Below are positions 53,275 through 62,359 of a DNA stretch of 64,000 nt, piece after piece. Position numbers and translations under genes: made by a program. Within the stretch, counting starts at the first letter, position 1. Each line of letters begins with the position of its first letter. Below the pieces are notes generated by a model. That model made no database searches, was not told the DNA's origin, and saw nothing but the letters and a program-made list of their open reading frames with translations. Source of the stretch: Gammaproteobacteria bacterium (GTDB lineage: Bacteria > Pseudomonadota > Gammaproteobacteria > Ga0077536); the NCBI GenBank assembly GCA_016209015.1, contig JACQWY010000017.1, forward strand, positions 1 through 64,000, given 5' to 3'.

Positions 53275-55833
53275 GTGAGCGCGACCCCCACGCCGAGCGC
53301 CGTCGACCGCGCGTCCTGGTGGTGCCGCTCCGCCGCGGCGTGGCTCGCGACGCTCGACGCCGGGCCCGCCGGGCTCACGAGCGACGAAGCCGCCCGGCGG
53401 CGGGCCCGATCCGGACCGAACATCGTCCATACCCGCCACGCCGCGCCGCTGCTGCTCCAGTTCCTGGCGCGCTTCCGCAACCCGCTCGTCCTCGTCCTGC
53501 TGCTCGCCGCCGCCGTCTCCGGGTTCACCGGGGAGGCGACGAACGCGATCATCATCGGCTGCATCGTGTGCCTCAGTGTCGTGATGGATTTCGTGCAGGA
53601 ATTCCGCGCCGGCCGGGCCGCGGACCGGCTCGCGCAATCCGTTTCCGTGCGCGCCGCGGTGCTGCGCGACGGCACGGCGCGGGAGATCCCGGCGGCGGAC
53701 ATCGTGCCGGGGGACGTCGTCATGCTCGCGGCGGGCGATCTCGTGCCGGCGGACGGCGTGCTCCTCGACGCAAAGCACTTCTTCGTCAAGCAGGCGCTGC
53801 TCACCGGCGAGCCCTATCCCGCCGAGAAGGAAGCCGGCGCCGTGCCGGGTGCGACGCTCGAAGACGCGCGCGGCGCGGCGTTCATGGGGACCTCGGTCAT
53901 CAGCGGCAGCGCGAAGCTGCTCGTCGTGGAGACGGGCACGCGCACGGCGATCGGCGCCATTGCCGACACGCTCGCGCGCCGCCCGCCGCCGACCGCCTTC
54001 GAGCAGGGCACGCGCGGCTTCGGGCTCATGATCATGCGGCTGACGTTCCTGCTCGTGCTGTTCGTGCTGCTCGTCAACGCCTTCGAGCACAAGCCGCTGC
54101 TGGAAATCTTCCTGTTCGCCGTCGCGCTCGCCGTCGGACTCACGCCGGAGCTGCTGCCGATGGTCGTCTCGGTCACGCTCGCACGCGGCGCGCTCGCCAT
54201 GGCGCGGGCGCGCGTCATCGTCAAACGCCTGGCCGCGATTCAGGACCTGGGCTCGATGGACGTGCTCTGCACGGACAAGACCGGCACGCTCACGGAAGCG
54301 CGGATCGAGCTCGAGCGTCACGTCGATCCGCTCGGCCGGCCGAGCGAGCGCGTGCTCGAGCTCGCCTATCTCAACAGCTTCTTCGAGACCGGTTTGAAGA
54401 GCCCGCTCGACGAGGCGATCCTCGAGCATCGCCACATCGACGTCTCCGGCTGGCGGAAGATCGACGAAGTGCCGTTCGACTTCGAGCGCCGGCGCGTCTC
54501 CGTGCTCGTCGAACGCGCAGCGGAACGCGTGCTCGTCGCGAAGGGCGCGCCCGAGGACATCCTCGGACTGTGCAGCCGCTACGAGGCGGACCGCACGCCG
54601 GCGACCATCGATGCGGCGGCGACGACGGCCTTCCGCGCGCAGCGCGAGGGGCTCGAGCGCGAGGGCTTCCGCGTGCTCGCGATTGCCTGGCGCGGCGTCG
54701 GTCCGGAGCACGATCATGCCGACGTCGGGGACGAGTCCGAGCTCGTGTTCGCGGGCTACGCCGCGTTCTTCGATCCGCCGAAGGAGAGCGCGAAAGCGGC
54801 GCTCGCGGCGCTCGCGGCCTCCGGTGTCGCCATCAAGATCGTCTCCGGGGATTCCGAGCTCGTGACCCAGCACGTCTGCGCGGTGCTCGGATTACCCGTC
54901 GCCGGCGTGCTCACGGGGCGCGAAATCGCCGCACTCGACGAACCGGCGCTGCAGGCGAAAGTGGAGGGCATGACGCTCTTCTGCCGCGTGAACCCGACTC
55001 AGAAGGAGCGCGTGATCCGGGCGCTCAGGGCCCGCGGCCACGTCGTCGGCTATCTCGGCGACGGCATCAACGACGCGCCGCCGCTGCATGCCGCGGACGT
55101 CGGTCTGTCCGTCGATTCTGCCGTCGACGTCGCGAAGGAGGCCGCCGACATGATCCTGCTCGAGCACGATCTGCGCGTGCTGCACGCGGGCGTGCTCGAG
55201 GGCCGGCGCACGTTCGCGAACATCATGAAGTACATCATGATGGGCACGAGCTCGAACTTCGGGAACATGTTCAGCATGGCGGGCGCGTCGCTCTTCCTGC
55301 CGTTCCTGCCGATGCTGCCGACGCAGATCCTGCTCAACAACATCCTCTACGACGTGTCCGAAGTGCCGATCCCGCTCGACCGCGTGGAGGAGGCCGAGAT
55401 CGCCCTGCCGCGCGCGCTCGACATCGCGTTCATCCGCGACTTCATGATCGCGATCGGCCCCGTCAGCTCGCTGTTCGATTTCCTGACGTTCTACGTGCTG
55501 CTCTTCGTCCTGCATGCGAACGAGGCGCTGTTCCAGACCGGCTGGTTCGTCGAATCGCTCGCCACACAGGTGCTCGTCATCTTCGTGATCCGGGCGCCGG
55601 GCAATCCCTTGCTGAGCCGCCCGCATCCCGTGCTCGCCGCGACCTCGTTCGGCATCGTCGCGATCGCGGCACTCCTGCCGTTCACGCCGCTCGCACCGTT
55701 CTTCGGCTTCGTCGCGCCACCGCCGCAGTTCTACGCGATTCTCGTCGTGATGGTCGTCGCGTATCTCGCGATCGTGGAGGGCGTGAAGCGGTGGTTCTTT
55801 GCGCGGCGAAGGAATCCTCGTAGGTCCGATTAG
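53275..55833 (+). CDS. P-type cation-transporting ATPase (magnesium/MgtA type)
   Basis: An 852-residue P-type ATPase. The N-terminal cytosolic part is followed by the first membrane pairs (LLLQFLARFRNPLVLVLLLA), the actuator LTGEPYPAEK, the transmembrane motif VGLTPELLPMVVSVTLARGA, and the phosphorylation site CTDKTGTLTEAR with Asp334. GDGINDAPPLHAADVGLSVD and VDVAKEAADMILLE are the hinge motifs. The FDPPKESAK block and the last helices match the type IIIB magnesium transporters. No MgtC or regulatory leader is seen. The start is GTG; its ribosome site is weak. The last four codons and stop lie inside a palindromic repeat. Confidence 0.9.
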   Translation: MSATPTPSAVDRASWWCRSAAAWLATLDAGPAGLTSDEAARRRARSGPNIVHTRHAAPLLLQFLARFRNPLVLVLLLAAAVSGFTGEATNAIIIGCIVCLSVVMDFVQEFRAGRAADRLAQSVSVRAAVLRDGTAREIPAADIVPGDVVMLAAGDLVPADGVLLDAKHFFVKQALLTGEPYPAEKEAGAVPGATLEDARGAAFMGTSVISGSAKLLVVETGTRTAIGAIADTLARRPPPTAFEQGTRGFGLMIMRLTFLLVLFVLLVNAFEHKPLLEIFLFAVALAVGLTPELLPMVVSVTLARGALAMARARVIVKRLAAIQDLGSMDVLCTDKTGTLTEARIELERHVDPLGRPSERVLELAYLNSFFETGLKSPLDEAILEHRHIDVSGWRKIDEVPFDFERRRVSVLVERAAERVLVAKGAPEDILGLCSRYEADRTPATIDAAATTAFRAQREGLEREGFRVLAIAWRGVGPEHDHADVGDESELVFAGYAAFFDPPKESAKAALAALAASGVAIKIVSGDSELVTQHVCAVLGLPVAGVLTGREIAALDEPALQAKVEGMTLFCRVNPTQKERVIRALRARGHVVGYLGDGINDAPPLHAADVGLSVDSAVDVAKEAADMILLEHDLRVLHAGVLEGRRTFANIMKYIMMGTSSNFGNMFSMAGASLFLPFLPMLPTQILLNNILYDVSEVPIPLDRVEEAEIALPRALDIAFIRDFMIAIGPVSSLFDFLTFYVLLFVLHANEALFQTGWFVESLATQVLVIFVIRAPGNPLLSRPHPVLAATSFGIVAIAALLPFTPLAPFFGFVAPPPQFYAILVVMVVAYLAIVEGVKRWFFARRRNPRRSD

Positions 55834-55920
55834 CGCAGCGTAATCGGACGCTCGCGGAGAGGCACGCGCGCTGAATCGATACGAACGTCCGATTACGCCT
55901 GCGGCTAATCGGACCTACGA
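55819..55920. repeat. GTAGGTCCGATTA palindrome, copy 2
   Basis: CGTAGGTCCGATTAGCGCAG at the left is matched by GCGGCTAATCGGACCTACG at the right; inner arms TAATCGGACG and CGTCCGATTA surround a GC-rich centre. It supplies the stop codons of both flanking convergent genes: TAG of the ATPase gene at 55831-55833 and TAG of yedK at 55917-55915. Confidence 0.9.
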
Positions 55921-56619
55921 CAGCTGCTCCCGCACCTCTTCCACGCATTTCTCCCCGTCGTTACGCGGACTGTTCACGTAGGTGCTGACCGGATACGCGA
56001 GATAGCGTTCGAGCAGCGCCGCTTCGAGCAACGCCTCGACCTTCGTGCGATCCGTGAGCCTGCGATCGAGCCAGGCGTCCCAGGCGGGAGGGGCGATCAC
56101 GAACGGCATGCGATCGTGGACGTGTGTCAACGCCGGCGAGGCCTCGCGGGTCAGCACCGTGAACGTCTCGAGCGCGTGCGCGTCCTCGACTGCCGGGTCG
56201 TACCAGTGCGACCAGAGGCCCCCGAAGAATACGGGTTCGGGCTCGCCGTGCGCATCGACGTGCCGGATGTAGGTCGGGATCTTCGATTTGCCCGCGACGC
56301 GCCACTCGTACCAGCCGTCGGTCGCGACGAGGCAGCGGTGGCGCTTGAAGGCATCGCGGAAGGCGGGCTTCGTCGCCACCGTATCGGTCCGCGCGTTGAT
56401 CGTCCGCGCGCCGAACTTCGCGTCGTTCGCCCAGTGCGGAATCAGGCCCCAGCGCAAGGCGACCATCTCGCGCTCGCCGGATTCCGGATGCTCGCGTACG
56501 ACGAGCGCTTTCTGCGTCGGCGCGATGTTGTAGCTCGGTGCGAGATGGTCGCGCAGCACCGCGCCGGCGATCTCGGCGAAGCGTGCGGGCGCGGTCGTGC
56601 GCGTGAAGCGGCCGCACAT
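55915..56619 (-). CDS. yedK: SOS response-associated peptidase / abasic-site DNA-protein crosslink protein (YedK/HMCES)
   Basis: A 234-residue SRAP-domain protein. Cys2 (MCGRFTRT) forms the thiazolidine link to abasic sites in single-stranded DNA. SYNIAPTQ (about 29-36), INARTDTVATKPAFRDAFKR with the conserved Asn, DGWYEW with the catalytic Glu and HDRMPFVI with the His complete the active site. It shields abasic sites from error-prone repair. Its ATG is preceded by the acyl-CoA dehydrogenase stop (7 bases away, same strand). The stop lies in a palindromic repeat, so the last residues may be repeat-derived. Confidence 0.95.
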   Translation of the reverse strand: MCGRFTRTTAPARFAEIAGAVLRDHLAPSYNIAPTQKALVVREHPESGEREMVALRWGLIPHWANDAKFGARTINARTDTVATKPAFRDAFKRHRCLVATDGWYEWRVAGKSKIPTYIRHVDAHGEPEPVFFGGLWSHWYDPAVEDAHALETFTVLTREASPALTHVHDRMPFVIAPPAWDAWLDRRLTDRTKVEALLEAALLERYLAYPVSTYVNSPRNDGEKCVEEVREQLS

Positions 56620-56626
56620 CGCGCGA

Positions 56627-57763
56627 TCAGGAGCCTTCGAGCTGACGCGCGATGACGAGGCGCTGCACGTCGCTCGTGCCTTCGTAGATCTGGCAGACGC
56701 GCACGTCCCGGTAGATGCGCTCGACGGGGAAATCCTCGACGTAGCCGTAGCCGCCGTGGATCTGGATGGCGTCCGAGCACACCCGCTCCGCCATCTCGGA
56801 GGCGAAGAGCTTCGCCATCGACGCTTCGCGCAGACACGGTCTGCCGGCGTCCCGGAGCGCGGCCGCGTGCAGCACCATCTGACGTGCGACTTCGATCTTC
56901 GTCGCCATGTCGGCGAGGCGGAACGCGACGGCCTGGTGCCCGGTCAGCACCACGCCGAAGGCCTTGCGTTCGTTCGCGTACTTCACCGCCGCCTCGAACG
57001 CCGAGCGCGCCATGCCGACGGATTGCGCGGCGATGCCGATGCGTCCGCCTTCGAGATTCGAGAGCGCGATGCGATAACCCTCGCCTTCGCTGCCGAGGAG
57101 ATTCTCGTGCGGCACGAGGCAGTCCTCGAAGAGTATTTGCGCCGTGTCCGAGGCGTGCTGGCCGAGCTTGCGCTCGAGGCCCGCCACTTTGTAGCCGGGC
57201 GTGCTCGTGGGCACGATGAACGCGCTGATGCCGCGCTTGCCGGCGTCCGGGTCGGTCACCGCGAAAACGATCGCGACATGTCCGTTCTTGCCCGACGTGA
57301 TGAACTGCTTCGTGCCGTTCAAGACCCAGCCCTGCCCGGTGCGCTTCGCGCGGGTCTTGATCGCCGCAGCGTCCGAGCCCGCGTGCGGCTCGGTCAGGCA
57401 GAACACGCCGATGAACTCGCCGCGGGCGAGCGGCCGGAGGTACTTCTCCTTCTGCGCCGCCGTGCCGTATTTCAGGATCGGCATGCAGCCGACGGAGTTG
57501 TGCACGCTCACGATCGTCGAGGTCGCAGCGTCGCCGGCCGCGATCTCCTCGAGAGCCACGGCGAGCGCGACGTGATCGAGCCCCGCGCCGTCGTAGTCCG
57601 GCGGGACGAGCATGCCGAGCAGCCCGAGCCCGGCCATCTCCTGCAAGGCCGCGGCCGGAAAGGTGCAATCGCGGTCCCATTGGGCGGCGAACGGGGCGAG
57701 GCGCTCGGCGGCGAAGCGGCGGGCGAGGTCGCGGATCATCAACTGGTCTTCGGTCAGCAGCAT
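56627..57763 (-). CDS. Acyl-CoA dehydrogenase (short-chain/butyryl type)
   Basis: A 378-residue acyl-CoA dehydrogenase of the short/branched-chain group. [20 protein letters not shown] at the start, [20 protein letters not shown] for FAD contact, [20 protein letters not shown], then [20 protein letters not shown] and [20 protein letters not shown]. The C-terminal ICQ-type block [15 protein letters not shown] carries the catalytic glutamate (YEGTS). ATG 57763 has GAGAGGAA upstream, and the family start agrees. Downstream yedK follows by 7 bases. Faces the large oxidoreductase gene across a 321-base divergent region. Confidence 0.94.
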   Translation of the reverse strand: MLLTEDQLMIRDLARRFAAERLAPFAAQWDRDCTFPAAALQEMAGLGLLGMLVPPDYDGAGLDHVALAVALEEIAAGDAATSTIVSVHNSVGCMPILKYGTAAQKEKYLRPLARGEFIGVFCLTEPHAGSDAAAIKTRAKRTGQGWVLNGTKQFITSGKNGHVAIVFAVTDPDAGKRGISAFIVPTSTPGYKVAGLERKLGQHASDTAQILFEDCLVPHENLLGSEGEGYRIALSNLEGGRIGIAAQSVGMARSAFEAAVKYANERKAFGVVLTGHQAVAFRLADMATKIEVARQMVLHAAALRDAGRPCLREASMAKLFASEMAERVCSDAIQIHGGYGYVEDFPVERIYRDVRVCQIYEGTSDVQRLVIARQLEGS

Positions 57764-57872
57764 GCGGGATCGTTCCTCTCGTCGTGGGTCCGGCCGCCCG
57801 CCGGGATGCGGGCATGATAATCGAGGCCGCGGGACCGGGCTCGCCCGGGGCCGCATGCGGCACAATCCCGGA

Positions 57873-57902
57873 TTGTACGCGGGGACCGGCTCACGCTAGA
57901 CT
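57873..57902 (+). promoter_or_regulatory. Possible promoter of the large fused oxidoreductase gene
   Basis: TTGTAC (57873-57878) and TAGACT (57897-57902) with 18 bases between lie in the 321-base divergent region. It is the best sigma-70 match on the plus strand there. The start codon is 183 bases further; no regulator site is obvious. Confidence 0.35.
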
Positions 57903-58084
57903 CCGGCCCGTCCGAGGACCTCTGGATGACAGCGAGCAGAGTCGGTGCAGGATGCCGCTGAGCGAGCGTGGCGATCCGTCCCTCCGGGGCATGGCGGCGC
58001 CCGTGCGCACCGATAGGGCCTCCGTCCCGCCTGCCGCTATATCGCACGTCCTCCCGCTTCACACTTTCCCATGGTAGCCAGCAC

Positions 58085-61000
58085 ATGACCCAGACGACTT
58101 CCGCGCCGGCCCTCGCGCCCGGCATCGACGGCTTTTCCTACGCAGATCTCTACCAGCCGGCGAAGCTCGCCGGGCTCCTGACGCGCTTCGACCGCGAGCT
58201 CGAGACCGGCGCACCCGAGCTGTGGGCGCGCTTTGCCGCCTACCGTGCGAATCGCGGCGAGGGCATGACGCCGGAAGACATCTCCGCCGTGCTCGTCGAC
58301 ACCGCGCCCTACGTCGGCGAGTTCGTCGGCCGTCTCTTCGGCGTGACGACGCAGCACGCCGGGCAGGTCGCGGCGATCACGGGCGAGTTCGCGACGATCT
58401 TCAAGTTCCGCACGGACGTCGTCGGCACGTTCGACAAGCGCTTCAAGGGGCAGGATGCCGCGAGCTGGGATCGCGCCGCCCTCACGAGCGCGAAAGACGC
58501 GATCGTGAAAGCACTGGGCGAGGGCCGGGGCGACGCCGAACGCGACGTCGCGGCCGCGGGCCTCGCGCTCGACGCGCTCGCGAAGGCCGAAGCCCCCGAC
58601 GCCGCGGCGCTGCGCACGAAGCTCGCAGGCAGTGCGGCGCTCGCGGAGGCACTCGCGATCGCCGACCACAAGAGCTGCGTCGCGGCGGTCAACGAGGCGC
58701 TGCTGCGCTGGTGCCGCCTCGCCGCGACGGAGGCGTCCTTCGCGCCCGAGACGCACCGCTGGGTGCTGTTCAAGGTCCCGGCGAAGACCGACTGGGACGA
58801 TCTCGTCGAGCACCAGATGGTCGATCGCGGTACGCACAAGGCCTGGGTCGGCCCCGAGCACGAGCGCCGTCGCCGGGTCGGGTTCTCCCTGACGGACCCG
58901 CGCATGGACCGCCGTCACGCGCTCTACGAAATCGATCACTGCATCTTCTGCCACGATCGCGACGCGGACTCCTGCGCGAAGGGCATGCGCAACAAGAAGG
59001 AGGGCGGCTACAAGGTCAACGCGCTCGGCGTGACCGTGACGGGCTGCCCGCTCGGCGAGAAGATTTCCGAGATGCATCTCGTGAAGCGCAACGGCGACAA
59101 CATCGGCGCGCTCGCGCTCATCATCATCGACAACCCGATGTGCCCGGGCACCGGCCACCGGATCTGCAACGACTGCATGAAGGGCTGCATCTACCAGAAG
59201 ACCGAGCCCGTCAACATCCCGCAGATCGAGACGAACGTGCTGACGGACGTCCTGTTCATGCCCTGGGGCTTCGAGATCTACTCGTTCCTCACGCGCTGGA
59301 ATCCGCTGAACGTCGCGCGCCCGCATGCGCTGCCGCACAACGGCAAGAAGGTGCTGGTCGTCGGTCTCGGGCCCGCCGGCTACACGCTCGCGCATTATCT
59401 CCTGAACGAAGGCTTCGCCGTCGTCGGCGTCGACGCACTGAAGCTCGAGCCGCTGCCACAGGCGCTGCTCGGCGTGGGCGGCGCGCCGCAGCCGATCCGG
59501 GACTTCCGCGCGCTCTACGAGGATCTCGACAAGCGTACGAACCTCGGGTTCGGCGGCGTCGCGGAATACGGCATCACGGCGCGCTGGGACAAGAATTTCC
59601 TGAAGGTCATCTATCTCACGCTGCTTCGCCGTGAGACGTTCCGCTGCTTCGGCGGCGTGCGCTTCGGCGGCACGATCACGGTCGATGACGCCTGGAAGTT
59701 CGGCTTCGATCACATCGCGATGGCGACGGGCGCGGGCAAGCCCTCGATCATCGGTCTGAAGAACAACCTGCTGCGCGGCATCCGCAAGGCCTCCGACTTC
59801 CTGATGGGCCTGCAGCTCACCGGTGCGGCGAAGGACAGCTCGCTCGCGAACCTGCAGGTGCGCCTGCCGGCCGGCATCATCGGCGGCGGTCTCACGGCCA
59901 TCGACACGACGACGGAAGTGCTCGCCTATTATCCGAAGCAGGTCACGAAGACGCTCACGCGCTACGAGAAGCTCGTCGCGCTGCATGGTGAAGAGAAGGT
60001 TCGCGCGCGCTTCGACAAGGAGGAGCTCGGCATCCTCGACGAGTTCCTCGCGCACGGCAGAGCGATCCGCGCCGAGCGCGAGCGCGCCGAGCAAGCGGGC
60101 GAGACGCCGGCATACGCGCCGCTCGTCAAATCCTGGGGCGGCTCGACGATGTTCTACCGCAAGGGCGTCGCGGACTCGCCGGCCTACCGCCAGAACCACG
60201 AGGAAATCAAGGAAGCGCTCGCCGAGTCCATCGACATCGCGCCGGGCATGAATCCGATCGAAGCGATCGCGGACGAATTCGGCGCGCTCGCCGCCGTGCG
60301 CTTCGAGAAAGTCGAGGACGGCAAGAAGAGCGAGGTCGTGATCCCCATGCGCAGCCTCTTCATCGCCGCCGGCACGAGCCCGAACATCATCTACGAGCAG
60401 GAGCATCCGGGCACGTTCAATCTCGCCGGCAAGTTCTTCAAGAACTTCGACGCGATCCCGGACGGCACGGAAATCAAATTCGAGCCGATCACCGTCGAGG
60501 GCGGACCGAAGATCGCGCCGCCCGCGCCGTTCACCTCCTACCACGCCGACGGCCGACACATCACGTTCTACGGCGACAACCACCCGGTCTATGCCGGCAA
60601 CGTCGTGAAAGCGATGGCGAGCGCGAAGGACGGCTATCCGCACGTCGTGAACCTGTTCGCGAAGGAGCTCGCGAAGCTCGACCCGGCAGGGCAGGGCGCG
60701 CGCGACGCCGCGCTCGGCGATTTCTTCGGCGCGCTCGAAGCCGCGTTCACGGCGACGGTCGTGAACGTCGAGCGCCTGACGCCGACGATCATCGACGTCA
60801 TCGTCAAGGCCCCGCATGCCGCGAAGCATTTCGAGCCCGGCCAGTTCTACCGCGTGCAGAACCTCGAGAACCTCGCGCCGACGGTGAAGGGCACGACACT
60901 CGCGTCCGAAGGCATCGCGCTGACCGGCGCCTGGGTCGACAAGGAACAGGGCATCGTCTCGCTCATCGCGCTGGAGATGGGCACCTCGACCCGCCTCTGC

Positions 61001-61720
61001 GCGGGCTGGAAGCCGGGCGATCGCCTCGTCGTGATGGGCGTGACCGGCGCGCCGACGCACATCCCGCAGAACGAGACCGTGCTGCTCGCGGGCGGCGGTC
61101 TCGGTAACGCCGTGCTGTTCTCGATCGGCAAGGCGCTGCGCGCCGCGGGTAACAAGGTCATCTACTTCGCGGGCTACAAGTATCCGCGCGACGTCTTCAA
61201 GGTCGAGGACATCGAAGCGGCGGCGGACGTCGTCGTATGGTCCGTCGATCCCGGTCCGGACGTCACGCCCATCAAGCCGCGCCGTCCGCAGGATCTGACG
61301 TTCGTCGGCAATATCGTGCAGTCGATGGTGGCCTATGCGAGCGGCCAGCTCGGGACGACCACGATCAGTCTCGCCGATGCCTCGGAGATGATCGTCATCG
61401 GCTCCGACGGCATGATGGCCGCGGTGAAGGCGGCGCGCTTCGGCGTGCTCGCGCCGCACCTGAAGCCCGACCATCGCGCGATCGGCTCCATCAACTCGCC
61501 CATGCAGTGCATGATGAAGGGCGTGTGCGCGCAGTGCATGTGCAAGCACGTCGATCCCAAGACCGGCGCGGAGACGTTCGTCTACTCCTGCTACAACCAG
61601 GACCAGCCGCTCGATCTCGTCGACTTCCCGCATCTGCGCGGTCGCCTCCGTCAGAACTCGGTGCAGGAGAAGATCGGCAATATGTGGTTCGACTACGTGA
61701 TGGATGCGAAGGCGGGCTGA
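58085..61720 (+). CDS. Fused GltD-like and PyrK-like flavin/iron-sulfur oxidoreductase (Nfn-type architecture)
   Basis: A 1211-residue protein in three parts. Residues 1-280 are helical and unrecognised. Next come cysteines 286, 289, 297 and 321, then a GltD-like iron-sulfur site, Cys353, Cys361, Cys364 and Cys368 (CPGTGHRICNDCMKGC). GLGPAG (427-432) binds FAD and IIGGG (598-602) lies in the pyridine-nucleotide domain. The last 300 residues are PyrK-like: FYRVQNLENL, LLAGGGLGNAVLFSIGKALR, then Cys1142, Cys1148, Cys1151 and Cys1169 as a probable 2Fe-2S site. A GltD-like and a PyrK-like unit make up NfnB and NfnA of the bifurcating NADH:ferredoxin/NADPH transhydrogenase. Whether this enzyme bifurcates is inference. 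Weak ribosome site; start at homology and Met. Confidence 0.85.
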   Translation: MTQTTSAPALAPGIDGFSYADLYQPAKLAGLLTRFDRELETGAPELWARFAAYRANRGEGMTPEDISAVLVDTAPYVGEFVGRLFGVTTQHAGQVAAITGEFATIFKFRTDVVGTFDKRFKGQDAASWDRAALTSAKDAIVKALGEGRGDAERDVAAAGLALDALAKAEAPDAAALRTKLAGSAALAEALAIADHKSCVAAVNEALLRWCRLAATEASFAPETHRWVLFKVPAKTDWDDLVEHQMVDRGTHKAWVGPEHERRRRVGFSLTDPRMDRRHALYEIDHCIFCHDRDADSCAKGMRNKKEGGYKVNALGVTVTGCPLGEKISEMHLVKRNGDNIGALALIIIDNPMCPGTGHRICNDCMKGCIYQKTEPVNIPQIETNVLTDVLFMPWGFEIYSFLTRWNPLNVARPHALPHNGKKVLVVGLGPAGYTLAHYLLNEGFAVVGVDALKLEPLPQALLGVGGAPQPIRDFRALYEDLDKRTNLGFGGVAEYGITARWDKNFLKVIYLTLLRRETFRCFGGVRFGGTITVDDAWKFGFDHIAMATGAGKPSIIGLKNNLLRGIRKASDFLMGLQLTGAAKDSSLANLQVRLPAGIIGGGLTAIDTTTEVLAYYPKQVTKTLTRYEKLVALHGEEKVRARFDKEELGILDEFLAHGRAIRAERERAEQAGETPAYAPLVKSWGGSTMFYRKGVADSPAYRQNHEEIKEALAESIDIAPGMNPIEAIADEFGALAAVRFEKVEDGKKSEVVIPMRSLFIAAGTSPNIIYEQEHPGTFNLAGKFFKNFDAIPDGTEIKFEPITVEGGPKIAPPAPFTSYHADGRHITFYGDNHPVYAGNVVKAMASAKDGYPHVVNLFAKELAKLDPAGQGARDAALGDFFGALEAAFTATVVNVERLTPTIIDVIVKAPHAAKHFEPGQFYRVQNLENLAPTVKGTTLASEGIALTGAWVDKEQGIVSLIALEMGTSTRLCAGWKPGDRLVVMGVTGAPTHIPQNETVLLAGGGLGNAVLFSIGKALRAAGNKVIYFAGYKYPRDVFKVEDIEAAADVVVWSVDPGPDVTPIKPRRPQDLTFVGNIVQSMVAYASGQLGTTTISLADASEMIVIGSDGMMAAVKAARFGVLAPHLKPDHRAIGSINSPMQCMMKGVCAQCMCKHVDPKTGAETFVYSCYNQDQPLDLVDFPHLRGRLRQNSVQEKIGNMWFDYVMDAKAG

Positions 61721-61727
61721 AGCCCGC
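61712..61727 (+). terminator. Hairpin at the stop of the fused oxidoreductase gene
   Basis: GCGGGC (61712-61717) pairs with GCCCGC (61722-61727) around TGAA, so the stop codon lies in the loop. No U tract. Confidence 0.35.
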
Positions 61728-61741
61728 GCTTCGCGGTTTCA

Positions 61742-61831
61742 CGTAGGTCCGTATTAGCGCAGCGTAATCGGACGCTCGCCGCCGTGAGGCAGGGAACGTC
61801 CGATTGCGCCTGCGGCTAATCGGACTTACGA
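61742..61831. repeat. GTAGGTCCGATTA palindrome, copy 3
   Basis: CGTAGGTCCGTATTAGCGCA at the left and GCGGCTAATCGGACTTACG at the right, with inner arms GTAATCGGACG and CGTCCGATTGC. It separates the ends of the fused oxidoreductase and the GlcG/HbpS gene. Confidence 0.85.
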
Positions 61832-61838
61832 AAGCCGC

Positions 61839-62270
61839 TCAGACGAACTTCGCGTAGAACGCCTGCGCGGCGATCTGTCCGATCTCCTCGTCCTGCTGGT
61901 AGGTGCCGCCGCTCTCGCCGAGCGCGCCGAGCATGCGGCCGTCCGGTGCGCGCAGCACGATGCCGCCCCACACCGGCGTGTACAACGGATCGCAGAACCA
62001 GGTGATCTCGCGGCGTTCGTCGCCGAGCGACATGTCGAAGAGCCGCGTCTTCAGCACCTTCGTATCCATCTGCCATTTTGTCGCGGTATAGGCCTTGTTG
62101 TAGCTCATGCGCGCGTTGAGCGCGGTGGCGCCGTCCATGCGCGAGAGATGGATGAGATCGCCGCCGTAGTCGACGACGGCGGCGGCGAACTTGATGCCGC
62201 GCTTCGCGGCTTCCTCGAGCATGACGTCGACGATGAACCGGGCTTCGACCAAGCCGAGCTTTTCAGCCAT
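61839..62270 (-). CDS. GlcG/HbpS heme-binding family protein
   Basis: A 143-residue protein of the GlcG/HbpS family, which bind heme or act as cofactor-binding partners. GLVEARFIVDVMLEEAAKRG at the start, AAAVVDYGGDLIHLSRMDGA, SYNKAYTATKWQMDT and the GGIVLRAPDGRMLGALGESG loop are typical. Cytoplasmic (no signal peptide). ATG 62270 was chosen over an upstream ATG by the spacing of GGAGG. It lies opposite the large oxidoreductase across a repeat; no functional link is shown. Confidence 0.85.
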   Translation of the reverse strand: MAEKLGLVEARFIVDVMLEEAAKRGIKFAAAVVDYGGDLIHLSRMDGATALNARMSYNKAYTATKWQMDTKVLKTRLFDMSLGDERREITWFCDPLYTPVWGGIVLRAPDGRMLGALGESGGTYQQDEEIGQIAAQAFYAKFV

Positions 62271-62359
62271 GAGCATTCCTCCGTTCGTTGCGTGGAGCAC
62301 GATTATGGGGTGCGGCACCGGAAATCAGTAGACTATCCGCGAAACCGAACGACGATCCC

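Noticed and set aside
58037-61633. A 1198-codon open frame on the minus strand opposite the fused oxidoreductase
   Set aside because: Its translation is made of Arg/Asp/Val/Leu repeats with no domain, as expected from the complement of a GC-rich gene whose codons end in G or C.
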